Shown: positions 19,077 through 29,803, counted from the first letter of the stretch. The stretch is DNA of 64,000 bases from Pseudarthrobacter sp. C4D7 (GCF_013359725.1 NZ_JABFMW010000013.1:38052-102051), one strand, 5' to 3'. Notes: generated by a model from the letters alone, not told the origin. Numbers and translations: made by a program.

Positions 19077-20684
19077 ATGGAGACCCTGGCCACCCGGCTC
19101 GACCCAGCAAGCGAGTCCTTCCGCGCCACCCGGGAAGAGCAGCTGTCGCTCGCCGGCGAGCTGCGGAAGAAGCTGGCGGATGCCGCCCTCGGCGGGCCCC
19201 AAAAGTCGCGGGACCGGCACGTGGCCCGGGGCAAGCTGCTGCCGCGGGACCGGATCGACCAGCTGTTGGATGATGGCAGCCCCTTCCTGGAGATCGCGCC
19301 GCTTGCGGCCAACGGGATGTACGGAGATGACGCACCCGGCGCCGGGGTGATCGCAGGAATCGGCCTGGTGCACGGCCGGCAGGTCCTGGTCATCTCCAAC
19401 GACGCCACCGTCAAGGGCGGAACCTATTACCCCATGACAGTGAAGAAGCACCTCCGCGCCCAGGAGATCGCGCTGGAAAACCGGCTGCCCTGCATCTACC
19501 TGGTGGACTCAGGCGGCGCCTTCCTGCCCAAGCAGGACGAAGTCTTCCCTGACAAGGAGCATTTCGGCCGGATCTTCTACAACCAGGCACGCCTTTCCGC
19601 AGCCAAGATTCCGCAGCTCGCCGCCGTCATGGGGTCCTGCACGGCGGGTGGAGCTTACGTCCCCGCCATGAGCGATGAAACCGTCATCGTCCGCAACCAG
19701 GGCACCATCTTCCTGGGCGGCCCGCCGCTGGTGAAGGCAGCCATCGGGGAGATCGTCACCGCCGAGGAACTGGGTGGCGGCGAGGTGCACTCGAAGATTT
19801 CAGGCGTCACGGACCACCTGGCCGAGAACGACGAACACGCCCTCCAGATCATCCGGGACATCGTCGCCACCCTCCCGCCTCCCGCCGCGCCGGCCTGGCA
19901 GGTGGAACCCGTTGTCGAGCCCGCCGCGGACCCGGACGGCCTCTATGGTGCCGTGCCCACGGACGTCAACGCCCCCTACGACGTCCACGAGGTCATCGCC
20001 CGCCTGGTGGACGGCAGCAGGTTCCACGAGTTCAAAAAGGACTACGGCACCACCTTGGTCACCGGATTCGCCCGGATCGATGGTCATCCCGTAGGCATCG
20101 TGGCCAACAACGGCGTGCTGTTCAGCGAGTCATCGCTCAAGGGTGCGCATTTCATCGAACTGTGCGACCAGCGCGGCATCCCGCTGCTGTTCCTGCAGAA
20201 CATCTCCGGTTTCATGGTGGGGAAGGACGCCGAACAGGGCGGCATCGCCAAAAACGGAGCCAAGATGGTGACGGCCGTCGCCACGGCCCGCGTCCCCAAG
20301 CTGACAGTGGTGATCGGCGGCTCCTTCGGCGCCGGAAACTACTCCATGTGCGGCCGGGCTTATTCGCCGCGGTTCCTGTGGATGTGGCCCGCCGCCCGGA
20401 TTTCGGTGATGGGCGGCAACCAGGCAGCCAGCGTGCTGGCCACCGTCAAACGGGACCAGTACGAGGCCGCAGGGGAGGAATGGGCCGCCGACGACGAGGA
20501 AGCCTTCAAAGCGCCCATCCGCCGGCAGTACGAGGACCAGGGAAGCCCCTACTACTCAACGGCCCGCCTCTGGGACGACGGCGTCATCGACCCCGCCGAT
20601 ACCCGCACCGTCCTGGGCCTGGCGCTCGACGTCGTTTCCCGCACCCCCTTGCCGGAGACTTCCTTCGGCCTCTTCCGGATGTGA
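19077..20684 (+). CDS. accD1: Acyl-CoA carboxylase carboxyltransferase subunit (methylcrotonyl-CoA carboxylase beta)
   Basis: Transfers carboxyl from carboxybiotin to an acyl-CoA; with the next gene it most likely forms 3-methylcrotonyl-CoA carboxylase of leucine breakdown. The 535-residue product has the N- and C-terminal crotonase-like halves of the family, for example [36 protein letters not shown] and [25 protein letters not shown]-beta type is favoured over AccD5/PccB by the 535-residue length and by the neighbours. ATG at 19077 has only a moderate ribosome-binding site (AACGGA). Confidence 0.88.
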   Translation: METLATRLDPASESFRATREEQLSLAGELRKKLADAALGGPQKSRDRHVARGKLLPRDRIDQLLDDGSPFLEIAPLAANGMYGDDAPGAGVIAGIGLVHGRQVLVISNDATVKGGTYYPMTVKKHLRAQEIALENRLPCIYLVDSGGAFLPKQDEVFPDKEHFGRIFYNQARLSAAKIPQLAAVMGSCTAGGAYVPAMSDETVIVRNQGTIFLGGPPLVKAAIGEIVTAEELGGGEVHSKISGVTDHLAENDEHALQIIRDIVATLPPPAAPAWQVEPVVEPAADPDGLYGAVPTDVNAPYDVHEVIARLVDGSRFHEFKKDYGTTLVTGFARIDGHPVGIVANNGVLFSESSLKGAHFIELCDQRGIPLLFLQNISGFMVGKDAEQGGIAKNGAKMVTAVATARVPKLTVVIGGSFGAGNYSMCGRAYSPRFLWMWPAARISVMGGNQAASVLATVKRDQYEAAGEEWAADDEEAFKAPIRRQYEDQGSPYYSTARLWDDGVIDPADTRTVLGLALDVVSRTPLPETSFGLFRM

Positions 20685-20691
20685 GCCAGCA

Positions 20692-22887
20692 ATGACCACG
20701 CAGACCAACACCGCCACGCCAGGGGACAGCGCAATGACCCGCAGCGGCTCCCTCTTCAACACCGTCCTGGTGGCCAACCGCGGTGAGATCGCGTGCCGCG
20801 TCATCCGCACGCTGCGCCTCCTGGGGATCCGGTCCGTCGCCGTCTACAGCGACGCCGACGCCGGTGCCCGGCACGTGCGCGAGGCTGACACCTCGGTACG
20901 GATAGGCCCCGCCGCGGCAAGCGAAAGCTACCTGAGCATCGACGCCATCCTGGACGCCTGCCGGCTGTCCGGGGCTGAGGCAGTCCACCCCGGCTACGGC
21001 TTCCTGAGCGAAAACGCGGACTTCGCCCGTGCCCTCGAAAAAGCCGGCATCGCCTTTATCGGGCCCGGCGTTGAAGCACTGGACGTCATGGGCGACAAGA
21101 TCCGAGCCAAGAACCACGTGGCAGGGTACGGCGTGCCGGTGGTCCCCGGCATTGCCCGGCCCGGGATGACGGACAGCGAACTGGTGGAGGCTGCTGCCGC
21201 CGTCGGCTATCCCCTCCTGATCAAGCCCTCCGCCGGAGGTGGCGGCAAGGGCATGCACGTTGTCGAAGGACCGGCGGACCTGCCCGCTGCCCTGGCCACG
21301 GCACGGCGCGTGGCTGCAGCCGCTTTCGGGGATGACACCTTGTTCCTGGAGCGCCTGGTAACCACCCCGCGGCATATCGAGGTGCAGGTGCTGGCGGACA
21401 GCCACGGCAACGTCATCCACCTCGGCGAGCGCGAGTGCTCCCTGCAGCGCCGCCACCAGAAAGTCATTGAGGAAGCTCCGTCGCCCCTGCTGGAGGGCCT
21501 GCCCAACGGTGCGGAAGTCCGGGCCCGCATCGGCGAGGCCGCCTGCAACGCCGCCCGCAGCGTGGACTATACCGGGGCCGGAACGGTGGAGTTCCTGGTC
21601 TCAGATGACGCGCCGGACGAGTTCTTCTTCATGGAGATGAACACCCGGCTGCAGGTGGAGCACCCCGTCACTGAGATGGTGACGGGCGTCGACCTGGTGG
21701 AATGGCAGGTGCGGATCGCCGCCGGTGACCCGCTCACCGTCCGCCAGGCCGACGTCGGCCTTGCCGGCCACGCCGTGGAGGCGAGGGTCTACGCCGAGGT
21801 GCCGGAGAAGAACTTCCTTCCCTCCACCGGGACGGTGCTCCGGCTGGACGAACTGCCGGCAGTGTCCGGCAGCCCGGTCCGGGTGGATTCCTCCCTGGTG
21901 GAAGGCCTGGAGCTCTCCGCGAATTACGATCCCATGATTTCCAAGGTCATCGCCTGGGGTGCGGACCGCGCGGCGGCGCTGGATTCCCTGGACACGACCC
22001 TGTCCGGCTACACCGCCCTGGGGATCGAGACCAACGTGGAGTACCTGCGGCTCCTGCTCAGCGATCCCGACGTCCAGCGCGGGCACCTGGACACGGGACT
22101 GATCGAACGGAAGCTGCCGGGGCTCGAATTCCGGCACGTTGGCGATCCCGAACTGGTGGCGGCTGCGCTGTACGCCCTCTCACTGGAGGAAACGAACCGT
22201 CCCACCGCCGCCGTCGGACCGTGGCAGGCCAGGAGCGGCTGGCGGCTGGGGGCACCGGCGCCCCGCCGGATCAGCCTGGGAACGGCCGACGGCGGCGTGG
22301 CAACCGTTGCGGTGACGGACTGCCCCGCCGGGGGAGGCCCGGCAGTGGTCTCCGTCAACGGCGGTGCACGGCAGGAAGCGTCGCTGAGGGTGGCGGAGGA
22401 CGGGAGCGCCGTCCTCACCCTTGCCGGGGAGGAACGGACCTACATGGTTGCCGCAGAGTCCGGGCCCACCGCCCGGCTGTACCTCGGCAGTGGCGGCTGG
22501 TCCTGCCGGCTGGAACTCCTCACCCGGGAGGCAAGGCTGGAACGGGTGCTGGCAGCCGTCCAGCGCCAGGAAGGTGCCGCCGACCCCGAGGTGCGCTCGC
22601 CCATGCCGGGAACCGTGGTGGCCGTCCCGGTCAACGACGGCGACGCGGTGGAGGCAGGGGAAGTCCTGGTGTCCGTCGAGGCCATGAAGATGGAACACCA
22701 CCTGGTGGCACCCCTGGCGGGGACCGTCCACCTGACGGCCCGTACCGGAGACCTGGTGAAGGCCGACCAGGTCCTGGCCACCATCCACCCCCATCCCACC
22801 GGTGCGGTCCCCGCTCCCACGGGCACTGGCCCGGAGACAACCGACCCAGAGACAGACGCAGCTGCAGACCAAGGCGAAGGAGCCTGA
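20692..22887 (+). CDS. accA1: Acyl-CoA carboxylase biotin carboxylase/biotin carrier subunit (methylcrotonyl-CoA carboxylase alpha)
   Basis: ATP-dependent biotin carboxylase fused to a biotin carrier domain, about 731 residues. Order: biotin carboxylase N-terminal domain starting [21 protein letters not shown]-grasp domain with the glycine loop [10 protein letters not shown] and [16 protein letters not shown]-terminal carboxylase domain, a linker, and a C-terminal biotinyl domain with the lysine K666 in EAMKMEHHL. The first ATG is 7 bp after accD1. A later in-frame ATG at 20734 has a better AGGGGA ribosome-binding site and may be the true start. Confidence 0.88.
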   Translation: MTTQTNTATPGDSAMTRSGSLFNTVLVANRGEIACRVIRTLRLLGIRSVAVYSDADAGARHVREADTSVRIGPAAASESYLSIDAILDACRLSGAEAVHPGYGFLSENADFARALEKAGIAFIGPGVEALDVMGDKIRAKNHVAGYGVPVVPGIARPGMTDSELVEAAAAVGYPLLIKPSAGGGGKGMHVVEGPADLPAALATARRVAAAAFGDDTLFLERLVTTPRHIEVQVLADSHGNVIHLGERECSLQRRHQKVIEEAPSPLLEGLPNGAEVRARIGEAACNAARSVDYTGAGTVEFLVSDDAPDEFFFMEMNTRLQVEHPVTEMVTGVDLVEWQVRIAAGDPLTVRQADVGLAGHAVEARVYAEVPEKNFLPSTGTVLRLDELPAVSGSPVRVDSSLVEGLELSANYDPMISKVIAWGADRAAALDSLDTTLSGYTALGIETNVEYLRLLLSDPDVQRGHLDTGLIERKLPGLEFRHVGDPELVAAALYALSLEETNRPTAAVGPWQARSGWRLGAPAPRRISLGTADGGVATVAVTDCPAGGGPAVVSVNGGARQEASLRVAEDGSAVLTLAGEERTYMVAAESGPTARLYLGSGGWSCRLELLTREARLERVLAAVQRQEGAADPEVRSPMPGTVVAVPVNDGDAVEAGEVLVSVEAMKMEHHLVAPLAGTVHLTARTGDLVKADQVLATIHPHPTGAVPAPTGTGPETTDPETDAAADQGEGA

Positions 22888-22889
22888 CC

Positions 22890-24053
22890 ATGACCGGTTT
22901 TGAACTCAACGAGGAATACCAGGACCTCAGCGACACCGTCCGCGACTTTGCGGACAATGTGGTGGCCCCGGTCTCCGCCAAGCATGACGAAGAGCACAGC
23001 TTCCCCTATGACGTGGTGAAGCAGATGGGGGAAATGGGCCTGTTCGGGCTGCCCTTCCCCGAGGAATACGGCGGCATGGGCGGGGACTACTTCGCCCTGG
23101 CGCTCGCCCTGGAACAACTGGGCCGCGTGGACCAGTCGGTCGCCATCACCCTGGAGGCCGGGGTGTCCCTGGGCGCCATGCCGGTGTACCGCTTCGGCAC
23201 GGACGCCCAGAAGCAGGAATGGCTGCCCATGCTGGCATCCGGCCAGGCGCTCGCCGGGTTCGGGCTCACCGAACCGGAGGCCGGCTCGGACGCCGGCGGC
23301 ACCAAGACCCACGCCCGGCGCGAGGACGGCAACTGGGTGATCAACGGCAACAAGGAGTTCATCACCAACTCTGGAACGGGCATCACCCGCCTGGTCACCG
23401 TCACGGCCGTCACCGGCCAGCAGGAACGCCCCGACGGCAGCATCAAGAAGGACATCTCCACCATCCTGGTGCCCACCGACACCCCGGGTTTCAAGGCGGA
23501 AAAGGCCTACAACAAGGTGGGATGGAATGCCTCCGACACCCACCCGCTGACCCTCAAGGATGTCCGGGTGCCGGAGGAAAACCTGTTGGGAACCGAAGGG
23601 CGCGGCTACGCCAACTTCCTGTCCATCCTGGATGAGGGCCGGATTGCCATCGCCGCCCTGGCCACCGGTGCCGCGCAGGGCTGCGTGGACCAATCGGTGA
23701 AGTACGCCAAGGAACGCAGCGCGTTCGGCCAGAACATCGGCAAGTACCAGGCCATTGCGTTCAAGATCGCCCGGATGGAAGCGCGGGCCCACACCGCCCG
23801 GCTGGCCTACTACGACGCGGCCGCCCGGATGCTCGCCGGCAAGCCGTTCAAGACGCAGGCGGCCATCGCTAAGATGGTCGCAGGCGAGGCGGCCATGGAC
23901 AATGCGCGGGATGCCACCCAGGTATTCGGCGGCTATGGCTTCATCAACGAGTTCACCGTGGCACGCCACTACCGCGACTCCAAGATCCTTGAAGTGGGGG
24001 AGGGCACCACGGAGGTCCAGCTGATGCTGATCGCCCGCGAACTGGGACTTTAG
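22890..24053 (+). CDS. Acyl-CoA dehydrogenase (FadE19-like, short/branched chain)
   Basis: FAD-dependent alpha,beta-dehydrogenation of an acyl-CoA; by context isovaleryl-CoA to 3-methylcrotonyl-CoA or a related branched substrate. The 387-residue product has the family motifs FGLTEPEAGSDAGG and QVFGGYGFINEF. E371 in EVGEGTTEVQ is at the position of the catalytic base of short/medium-chain and short-branched enzymes; classical isovaleryl-CoA dehydrogenases instead use a glutamate in helix G. The ATG at 22890 has GAAGGAG upstream; the long open frame back to 22221 is inside accA1. Confidence 0.9.
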   Translation: MTGFELNEEYQDLSDTVRDFADNVVAPVSAKHDEEHSFPYDVVKQMGEMGLFGLPFPEEYGGMGGDYFALALALEQLGRVDQSVAITLEAGVSLGAMPVYRFGTDAQKQEWLPMLASGQALAGFGLTEPEAGSDAGGTKTHARREDGNWVINGNKEFITNSGTGITRLVTVTAVTGQQERPDGSIKKDISTILVPTDTPGFKAEKAYNKVGWNASDTHPLTLKDVRVPEENLLGTEGRGYANFLSILDEGRIAIAALATGAAQGCVDQSVKYAKERSAFGQNIGKYQAIAFKIARMEARAHTARLAYYDAAARMLAGKPFKTQAAIAKMVAGEAAMDNARDATQVFGGYGFINEFTVARHYRDSKILEVGEGTTEVQLMLIARELGL

Positions 24054-24070
24054 CCGGCCCGAAAGGATCA

Positions 24071-24838
24071 ATGATGATTGACAAGGTTGTTGCCAGTGCG
24101 GACCAGGCCGTCGCGGACATCCCCGACGGCGCGTCGCTGGCCGTTGGCGGATTCGGGCTCTGCGGAATTCCGGTGGCCCTGATCGATGCCCTCCACCGGG
24201 CCGGAACAACGGACCTGGAAACCGTCAGCAACAACTGCGGCGTGGACGACTGGGGGCTCGGCATCCTCCTCCGCGACGGCCGCATCCGCCGCACCATCAG
24301 CTCCTACGTTGGCGAGAACAAGGAATTTGCCCGCCAGTACCTGGCCGGCGAGCTGGAGGTGGTGCTCACCCCGCAGGGCACGCTGGCCGAAAAGCTGCGC
24401 GCCGGCGGGGCCGGGATCCCTGCGTTCTACACCAAAGCGGGGGTCGGCACCCAGGTGTCCGACGGCGGCCTGCCGCAGAAGTACGACGCCAACGGCGGAA
24501 TCGCTGTGGCCTCAGCCGCCAAGGAAGTCCGCTCCTTCGGGGGAGTGGACTACGTCCTGGAAGAGTCGCTCACCCCGGACTTCGGACTGGTGCACGCGTG
24601 GAAAGGCGACCGGCACGGCAACCTGGTCTTCCACGCCACCGCCATGAACTTTAACCCGCTGTGCGCCATGGCAGGGCGCATCACCATCGCCGAGGTGGAG
24701 GAACTCGTGGAGCCCGGCGAACTGGACCCCGAACACATTCACACTCCCGGCATTTTCGTCCAGCGGGTGGTCCTGGCGCAGGACGGCGAGAAGCGCATCG
24801 AAAAGCGGACGGTGGCACTCAACCAGGCAGGAGCATGA
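24071..24838 (+). CDS. scoA: 3-oxoacid CoA-transferase subunit A
   Basis: Alpha subunit of succinyl-CoA:3-oxoacid CoA-transferase (SCOT), 255 residues. It has [15 protein letters not shown] near the N-terminus and the SCOT-A block [15 protein letters not shown], plus [10 protein letters not shown]. With subunit B it activates acetoacetate to acetoacetyl-CoA using succinyl-CoA. The ATG at 24071 (or 24074) follows AAAGGA. Placed directly after the dehydrogenase gene and before scoB, it handles the acetoacetate expected from the CitE-like lyase reaction. Confidence 0.92.
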   Translation: MMIDKVVASADQAVADIPDGASLAVGGFGLCGIPVALIDALHRAGTTDLETVSNNCGVDDWGLGILLRDGRIRRTISSYVGENKEFARQYLAGELEVVLTPQGTLAEKLRAGGAGIPAFYTKAGVGTQVSDGGLPQKYDANGGIAVASAAKEVRSFGGVDYVLEESLTPDFGLVHAWKGDRHGNLVFHATAMNFNPLCAMAGRITIAEVEELVEPGELDPEHIHTPGIFVQRVVLAQDGEKRIEKRTVALNQAGA

Positions 24839-24840
24839 CC

Positions 24841-25617
24841 ATGGATCCCAACAGTGCCGAGGCCCCGCGCCCCGAAGCCGTACGGCCGGAATACCGCAGG
24901 GCGGGTTCCCGGCCGCCGGCTTCATCCGGCGATTCGACGCCTGCTGCCGAAACCAAGGGCTGGACCCGCAACGAACTCGCCGCCCGCGTAGCCAGGGAGC
25001 TGCGCAACGGCCAGTACGTGAACCTGGGCATCGGGATGCCCACGCTGATCCCCAACTACATCCCGGCCGGGGTGGAAGTGGTGCTGCACTCCGAGAACGG
25101 GATCCTCGGCGTCGGCCCCTACCCGGCGGAGGACGCGATCGACCCCGACCTGATCAACGCCGGCAAGGAGACCGTCACCGTCAACAGGGGCGCTGCGTTT
25201 TTCGATTCGGCCACGTCCTTCGGCATGATCCGCGGCGGCCACGTGGACCTCGCCGTCCTGGGCGCCATGGAGGTGGCCGCCAACGGAGACCTGGCCAACT
25301 GGATGATTCCGGGAAAGATGGTCAAGGGCATGGGCGGCGCCATGGACCTGGTGTTCGGCGCCAAACGGGTGATCGTGATGATGGAGCACGTTGACCGCAA
25401 CGGCAACCCCAAGATCGTAAAGGAATGCTCCCTTCCCCTGACCGGAAAGGGCTGCGTGGACCGGATCATCACCGACCTGGCCGTCATCGACGTCGTGAAG
25501 GAGGGCGGCACTTCACGGTTGGTCCTGAGCGAACTGGCTCCCAACGTCTCGGTGGAGGACGTGGTGGCGGCCACCGGCGCGGACCTCTTCGAGGAAGACC
25601 GGGAGCTCACCGTATGA
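24841..25617 (+). CDS. scoB: 3-oxoacid CoA-transferase subunit B
   Basis: Beta, catalytic subunit of SCOT, 258 residues. After a 40-residue variable N-terminus come the family blocks [17 protein letters not shown] and the active-site glutamate in [10 protein letters not shown], followed by [14 protein letters not shown] and [14 protein letters not shown]. The start chosen is ATG at 24841, eight bases after GGAG; an ATG at 24835 overlapping the scoA stop is also possible. The stop overlaps the next gene by four bases. Confidence 0.92.
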   Translation: MDPNSAEAPRPEAVRPEYRRAGSRPPASSGDSTPAAETKGWTRNELAARVARELRNGQYVNLGIGMPTLIPNYIPAGVEVVLHSENGILGVGPYPAEDAIDPDLINAGKETVTVNRGAAFFDSATSFGMIRGGHVDLAVLGAMEVAANGDLANWMIPGKMVKGMGGAMDLVFGAKRVIVMMEHVDRNGNPKIVKECSLPLTGKGCVDRIITDLAVIDVVKEGGTSRLVLSELAPNVSVEDVVAATGADLFEEDRELTV

Positions 25618-26162
25618 CCGGCGGCAACCGCACGCAGGACGGCGAACCGGCTGCGGGGCGGCAGGTCATAGAGCAGCGCGGGCTGTATTTCGACGAGCTG
25701 CAGGAGGGCGCGGTGTACGCGCACCGTCCGGGCAGGACGGTGACGGAGGCGGACAACGTCCTGTTCAGTACGATGACCATGAATACCCAGGCGCTGCACC
25801 TGGACGCGGCCTGGAGTGCCGGCCAGCCCTTCGGGCAGCGGCTGATGAATTCCATGTTCACCCTGGCCACCATGGTGGGCCAGTCCGTCACCCAGCTGAC
25901 CCAGGGGACCATCATCGCCCAGCTGGGCCTGACCGACGTATCCTTCCCGCACCCGCTGTACCACGGGGATACGCTCTACACGGAGACAGTGATCACCGGC
26001 AGGCGGCTTTCGGCCTCGCGCCCCGGCCAGGGCATCGTGACCATGGAACACACCGGCCGCAACCAGGACGGCACCGTGGTGGCACGGGCCACCCGCAGCT
26101 GCCTGATGTGGACGCGGGAGGCACATGGGAACGCGCAGAACAGCCAAAACGTCGGAGAATAG
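25614..26162 (+). CDS. MaoC-like hydratase/dehydratase
   Basis: 182-residue hot-dog-fold protein of the MaoC family. It has the N-terminal [26 protein letters not shown] typical of MaoC and [24 protein letters not shown] in the centre. Its counterpart in the similar mycobacterial locus is Rv2499c. From the pathway logic it could hydrate 3-methylglutaconyl-CoA to HMG-CoA, but a related enoyl-CoA or mesaconyl-CoA-type reaction cannot be excluded. Start ATG overlaps the scoB stop by four bases. Confidence 0.85.
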   Translation: MTGGNRTQDGEPAAGRQVIEQRGLYFDELQEGAVYAHRPGRTVTEADNVLFSTMTMNTQALHLDAAWSAGQPFGQRLMNSMFTLATMVGQSVTQLTQGTIIAQLGLTDVSFPHPLYHGDTLYTETVITGRRLSASRPGQGIVTMEHTGRNQDGTVVARATRSCLMWTREAHGNAQNSQNVGE

Positions 26163-26166
26163 CCTT

Positions 26167-27006
26167 ATGACCTTTGTGATGGGCCCCGCCCTGCTCTTTT
26201 GCCCCGCCGACCGTCCCGAGCGCTACCAAAAGGCTGCCGCGCGGGCGGACGCCGTGATCCTTGACCTTGAGGACGCCGTGGCGCCGGCCGACAAGCAGCG
26301 GGCGCGCGGCGCCATCCTGGCCCAGGTGGGCACCACGGGCGAGGAGCCCGAGCTTGAGCCGAGCTGCACCATCGTCAGGGTAAACCCCGTGGGCACCGAG
26401 GACTTCGAGAAGGACCTGCACTGCCTGGCGCACACGCCCTACCGCACGGTGATGCTGGCCAAGGCCGAATCGGCTGAACAGCTCAAGGCGCTGGAGGGAT
26501 ACCAGGTGATCGCGCTGTGCGAGACAGCGCTGGGCGTCCTCAACGCCCCTGCCATTGCCGCCGCCCCCAATGTGGTGGGCCTCATGTGGGGAGCCGAGGA
26601 CCTCCTGGCCTCCCTGGGCGGCACGTCCAGCCGGAAGGACGACGGCGGCTACCGGGCAGTGGCGCTGCATGCCCGCTCGTCAGTGCTCCTGGCCGCCCGC
26701 GCCCACGGCAAGGAAGCTGTGGACGCCGTCTACACCACCATTCCCGACCTCGACGGACTCGCTGTGGAAGCTACCGACGCCGTGGCCTCCGGCTTCAGCT
26801 CCAAGGCCTGCATCCATCCCAACCAGGCAGCCGTGGTCCGGAACGCCTATGCGCCCTCGGCCGACGAGGTGGCCGCAGCCACGGCACTGCTGGACGCTGC
26901 CGCGTCGGCGGGATCCGGGGTTTTCACGTACCAAGGCAAAATGATTGACGGGCCCATCCTCAAGCACGCCCAGGAGATCGTCCGCCGCGCCGCCGTGCAG
27001 GCCTAG
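26167..27006 (+). CDS. CitE-like beta-hydroxyacyl-CoA lyase (HpcH/HpaI family)
   Basis: 279-residue TIM-barrel enzyme of the CitE/HpcH family. It has LLFCPADRPERYQKAAARADAVILDLEDAV at the N-terminus (Mg2+-region D/E residues), VALCETALGVLNA-type block and GLMWGAEDLLASLGG, and the C-terminal GFSSKACIHPNQ. No citrate lyase alpha or gamma genes are nearby, so it is a stand-alone lyase. The equivalent Rv2498c is reported to cleave beta-hydroxyacyl-CoAs including HMG-CoA and citramalyl-CoA; here it would replace the missing HMG-CoA lyase. ATG at 26167 follows GGAGAA. Confidence 0.88.
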   Translation: MTFVMGPALLFCPADRPERYQKAAARADAVILDLEDAVAPADKQRARGAILAQVGTTGEEPELEPSCTIVRVNPVGTEDFEKDLHCLAHTPYRTVMLAKAESAEQLKALEGYQVIALCETALGVLNAPAIAAAPNVVGLMWGAEDLLASLGGTSSRKDDGGYRAVALHARSSVLLAARAHGKEAVDAVYTTIPDLDGLAVEATDAVASGFSSKACIHPNQAAVVRNAYAPSADEVAAATALLDAAASAGSGVFTYQGKMIDGPILKHAQEIVRRAAVQA

Positions 27007-28482
27007 CTACCGTTGCCGTCCCTCCGGCCGCCGGAGGGACGTGGCCGGGATCGGCTCGGACAGCAGGGTCCGCACCCAGCGGTTCCCTGTTTCCCGGAAC
27101 TCGGTCCGGCTGGCGAAGCGGTAATGGAAGCTGCGCACGCGCACCCACCGCGGCGCGGCGCCGTCGAACGGGTCCTTCCGCAGCAGCCGCAGCATCTGCC
27201 GGTCAGCTGCCAGCAGCTTGGCCAGGAATGCGTAGAACCATTCCTCGTGCACGGTGCGCAGCGGCAGGAACCACATCAGCCAGTCCAGCCGCAGGTGGTA
27301 GGGGGCCCACTGCCGCGGGATCCGGCGGACGTCCCCCGGCTTGCCCTTGAACGCGTACTCGCGCCAGTCAGAACTGTCGCCTGGGTCGTCATCCAGCGTG
27401 CCCTCCACCATGATCTCTATGCGCTGTTTGGTCACCGTGCCGAACGCGCCGTAGGCGTTGACCAGCTGCCACCGGTTGAAGCTGGCGTTCATCAGCTGCC
27501 GGCGGGAGACAAGGTTCCGCAGCGGCCAGTAGCTCAGCACCAGCAGCAGGACCGACGCCGCCAGCGTGATGGCCAGCCACCACAGCGGGGTCTCCGGCCG
27601 GGCGCCCGCAGCATTCCAGTCCGCGGGGATGGCGGGGACCACGGCGTGCGCCACGGGGTCGCTGACCGCAGCGAACGCCAGGACGATTGCCATCCAGTTC
27701 AGCCAGGCGAAGTTGCCGCTGGCCACCAGCCACAGCTGGGTCACCACCACCACTCCCGCCGCGGCGCTGGCCACCGGCTGGGGTGCGAACAGCAGGAACG
27801 GGACCACCAGTTGGGCGATGTGGTTGCCCACCACCTCGATCCGGTGCAGCGGTTTGGGCAGCAGGTGCGCCTGCCGGCTCAGCGGCCCGGGCATGGGTTG
27901 GGTTTCGTGGTGGTAGTACAGGGCGGTCAGGTCGCGCCACTCCCTTCCGCCGCGGATCTTGATCATTCCGGCGCCGAACTCCAGCCGGAACACCAGCCAG
28001 ACCATCAGGATCAGGATGGTCCGGGGCGGCTCCGTCTGGTCGGAACCCAGGAAGCCCACGGTGAAGCCCGCCTCCAGGAGCAGCATCTCCCAGCCGAACC
28101 CGTAGAAGGTCTGCCCCACGTTCACGATGGACATATACAGCAGCCACAGGGCCAGGAATGCAAGCAGGGGCACCCAGGGCGGGCCCAGCTGCGGAATTCC
28201 GGCCACCAGCAGCGCCGACACCACCAGGCCGGCGGCGCAGACTCCGCGCAGCAGCCCGTCCGAGTACCGCCAGCGGAACAGCGTGGGGCGCCGCAACCGG
28301 CTGAACCCGGCCAGGTATGTCGGCACCGGCAGCAGCCCTAGCTCGCCGAGCAACGCGGGGAACTGGTTCAGGGTGGACAGGAACGCCACGAAATAGAGTG
28401 CCGCGACACCCCGTTGCAGCACCTGCCGGGCGAAGTGGTACTCCGGCGCGTCAAACCACCACAGCCAGTCCACGCCTTCCAC
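27007..28482 (-). CDS. Lipase maturation factor-like membrane protein
   Basis: About 491-residue polytopic protein of the lipase maturation factor (LMF1/DUF1222) family. It has an N-terminal membrane region with repeated hydrophobic helices, the family signature LLLEAGFTVGFL followed by RLEFGAGMIKIRGGREWRDLTALYYHHETQPMP, and the C-terminal soluble block VNAYGAFGTVTKQRIEIMVEGT and RQWAPYHLRLDWLMWFLP. In vertebrates LMF1 helps fold lipases; the bacterial role is unknown. The start GTG at 28482 is tentative; the frame stays open into the dxr promoter. It ends base-to-base against the convergent lyase gene. Confidence 0.82.
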   Translation of the reverse strand: MEGVDWLWWFDAPEYHFARQVLQRGVAALYFVAFLSTLNQFPALLGELGLLPVPTYLAGFSRLRRPTLFRWRYSDGLLRGVCAAGLVVSALLVAGIPQLGPPWVPLLAFLALWLLYMSIVNVGQTFYGFGWEMLLLEAGFTVGFLGSDQTEPPRTILILMVWLVFRLEFGAGMIKIRGGREWRDLTALYYHHETQPMPGPLSRQAHLLPKPLHRIEVVGNHIAQLVVPFLLFAPQPVASAAAGVVVVTQLWLVASGNFAWLNWMAIVLAFAAVSDPVAHAVVPAIPADWNAAGARPETPLWWLAITLAASVLLLVLSYWPLRNLVSRRQLMNASFNRWQLVNAYGAFGTVTKQRIEIMVEGTLDDDPGDSSDWREYAFKGKPGDVRRIPRQWAPYHLRLDWLMWFLPLRTVHEEWFYAFLAKLLAADRQMLRLLRKDPFDGAAPRWVRVRSFHYRFASRTEFRETGNRWVRTLLSEPIPATSLRRPEGRQR

Positions 28483-28589
28483 GTTACGCGCGGACCCCTG
28501 CCGGTCAAGGGTCCAACAGCAGGTCAAGGCAGGGCGGGTGTCTTCATGCTCCCACTTGGCCGGGCGCACGGAAGCCGTGGACGGTGCGG

Positions 28590-28595
28590 GATACT
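28590..28595 (+). promoter_or_regulatory. candidate leaderless -10 box of dxr
   Basis: GATACT followed by six bases and then the dxr ATG, with no Shine-Dalgarno sequence in between. This spacing puts transcription start on the A of the start codon. A -35 match is not evident. Confidence 0.45.
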
Positions 28596-28601
28596 TAACG
28601 G

Positions 28602-29786
28602 ATGCAGCCACGCAGAATCGTCCTCCTCGGATCCACCGGTTCCATCGGCACCCAGGCGATTGACGTCGTCGACGGCGCCCCGCACCTTTTTGAGGTGGTG
28701 GCCCTCAGCGCCGGGGGCGGCAACCTGGAACTCCTGGCGCAGCAGGCGGTCCACACCGGCGCCGCTGCGGTGGGAATCGCCGGCGGGGATCCCGCCCGGC
28801 TGGCTGCGCTGATCAGCGACGCCGCCGCTGCAGCCGGCCGCCAGGGGTACCGGCCGGAGATCGTGGCAGGCCCGGACGCTTCCGCCCGCATCGCGGCGAT
28901 CGAATCGGACGTGGTGCTCAATGGCATCACCGGATCGATCGGCCTGGCCCCCACCCTCGCGGCCCTCAAGTCCGGAGCCACGCTGGCCCTTGCCAACAAG
29001 GAGTCCCTGATCGTGGGCGGCAGCCTGGTCAAGGCAGCAGCCCGCGAAGGCCAGATTGTTCCCGTGGATTCGGAGCACTCGGCCATTGCCCAGTGCCTGC
29101 GCTCCGGCACGGCCGAAGAGGTGGACAAGCTCATCCTCACCGCATCAGGGGGACCATTCCGGGGCAGGAGCCGGGCGGAACTCCACGCCGTCACCCCGCA
29201 GGAGGCCCTGGCCCACCCCACATGGGACATGGGCGTCATGGTCACCACCAACTCCGCCACGCTGGTGAACAAGGGCCTGGAAGTCATCGAGGCGCACCTG
29301 CTGTTCGATATTCCGCTGGACCGGATCGACGTCGTGGTGCACCCCCAGTCCGTGGTCCACTCCATGGTCCAGTTCGTGGACGGCTCCACCATCGCCCAGG
29401 CCTCCCCGCCAGACATGCGCCTGCCCATTGCGCTGGGGCTCGGCTGGCCCGCCCGCGTGCCCAAGGCAGCCAGCCCGTGCGACTGGACCCAGGCCGCCAC
29501 GTGGACCTTTGAACCGCTGGACACCGAAGCTTTCCCCGCCGTCGGATTGGCCAAGGACGCCGCCAAGCAGGGGAGTACCTATCCGGCTGTCTTCAACGCG
29601 GCCAACGAAGAAGCTGTCACGGCGTTCCATGCCGGCCGGATCAGGTTCACCGACATCGTGGACACCGTGGACAGCGTGCTCAGCGAACACTCAGGTTCCT
29701 CCGGGCTGACGGTGGATTCGGTGTTGGAAGCTGAAAGCTGGGCACGCGCCCGCGCCCACGAACGTTTAGCAGTCAGCAGTCTCTAG
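28602..29786 (+). CDS. dxr: 1-deoxy-D-xylulose-5-phosphate reductoisomerase
   Basis: Second step of the MEP isoprenoid pathway: DXP to 2-C-methyl-D-erythritol 4-phosphate with NADPH. The 394-residue product opens with the NADPH-binding [12 protein letters not shown], has [12 protein letters not shown], the catalytic/metal block [12 protein letters not shown] and the flexible-loop region [12 protein letters not shown], then HPTWDMG (with [18 protein letters not shown]). ispG lies 3.3 kb downstream in the same direction with rseP between, a conserved actinobacterial grouping. Probably leaderless. Confidence 0.96.
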   Translation: MQPRRIVLLGSTGSIGTQAIDVVDGAPHLFEVVALSAGGGNLELLAQQAVHTGAAAVGIAGGDPARLAALISDAAAAAGRQGYRPEIVAGPDASARIAAIESDVVLNGITGSIGLAPTLAALKSGATLALANKESLIVGGSLVKAAAREGQIVPVDSEHSAIAQCLRSGTAEEVDKLILTASGGPFRGRSRAELHAVTPQEALAHPTWDMGVMVTTNSATLVNKGLEVIEAHLLFDIPLDRIDVVVHPQSVVHSMVQFVDGSTIAQASPPDMRLPIALGLGWPARVPKAASPCDWTQAATWTFEPLDTEAFPAVGLAKDAAKQGSTYPAVFNAANEEAVTAFHAGRIRFTDIVDTVDSVLSEHSGSSGLTVDSVLEAESWARARAHERLAVSSL

Positions 29787-29803
29787 GAAGCAGCAGCACG
29801 TCC

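Noticed and set aside
26167..27006. True citrate lyase beta subunit
   Set aside because: No citrate lyase alpha, gamma or accessory genes are present; the acyl-CoA context fits a stand-alone lyase.
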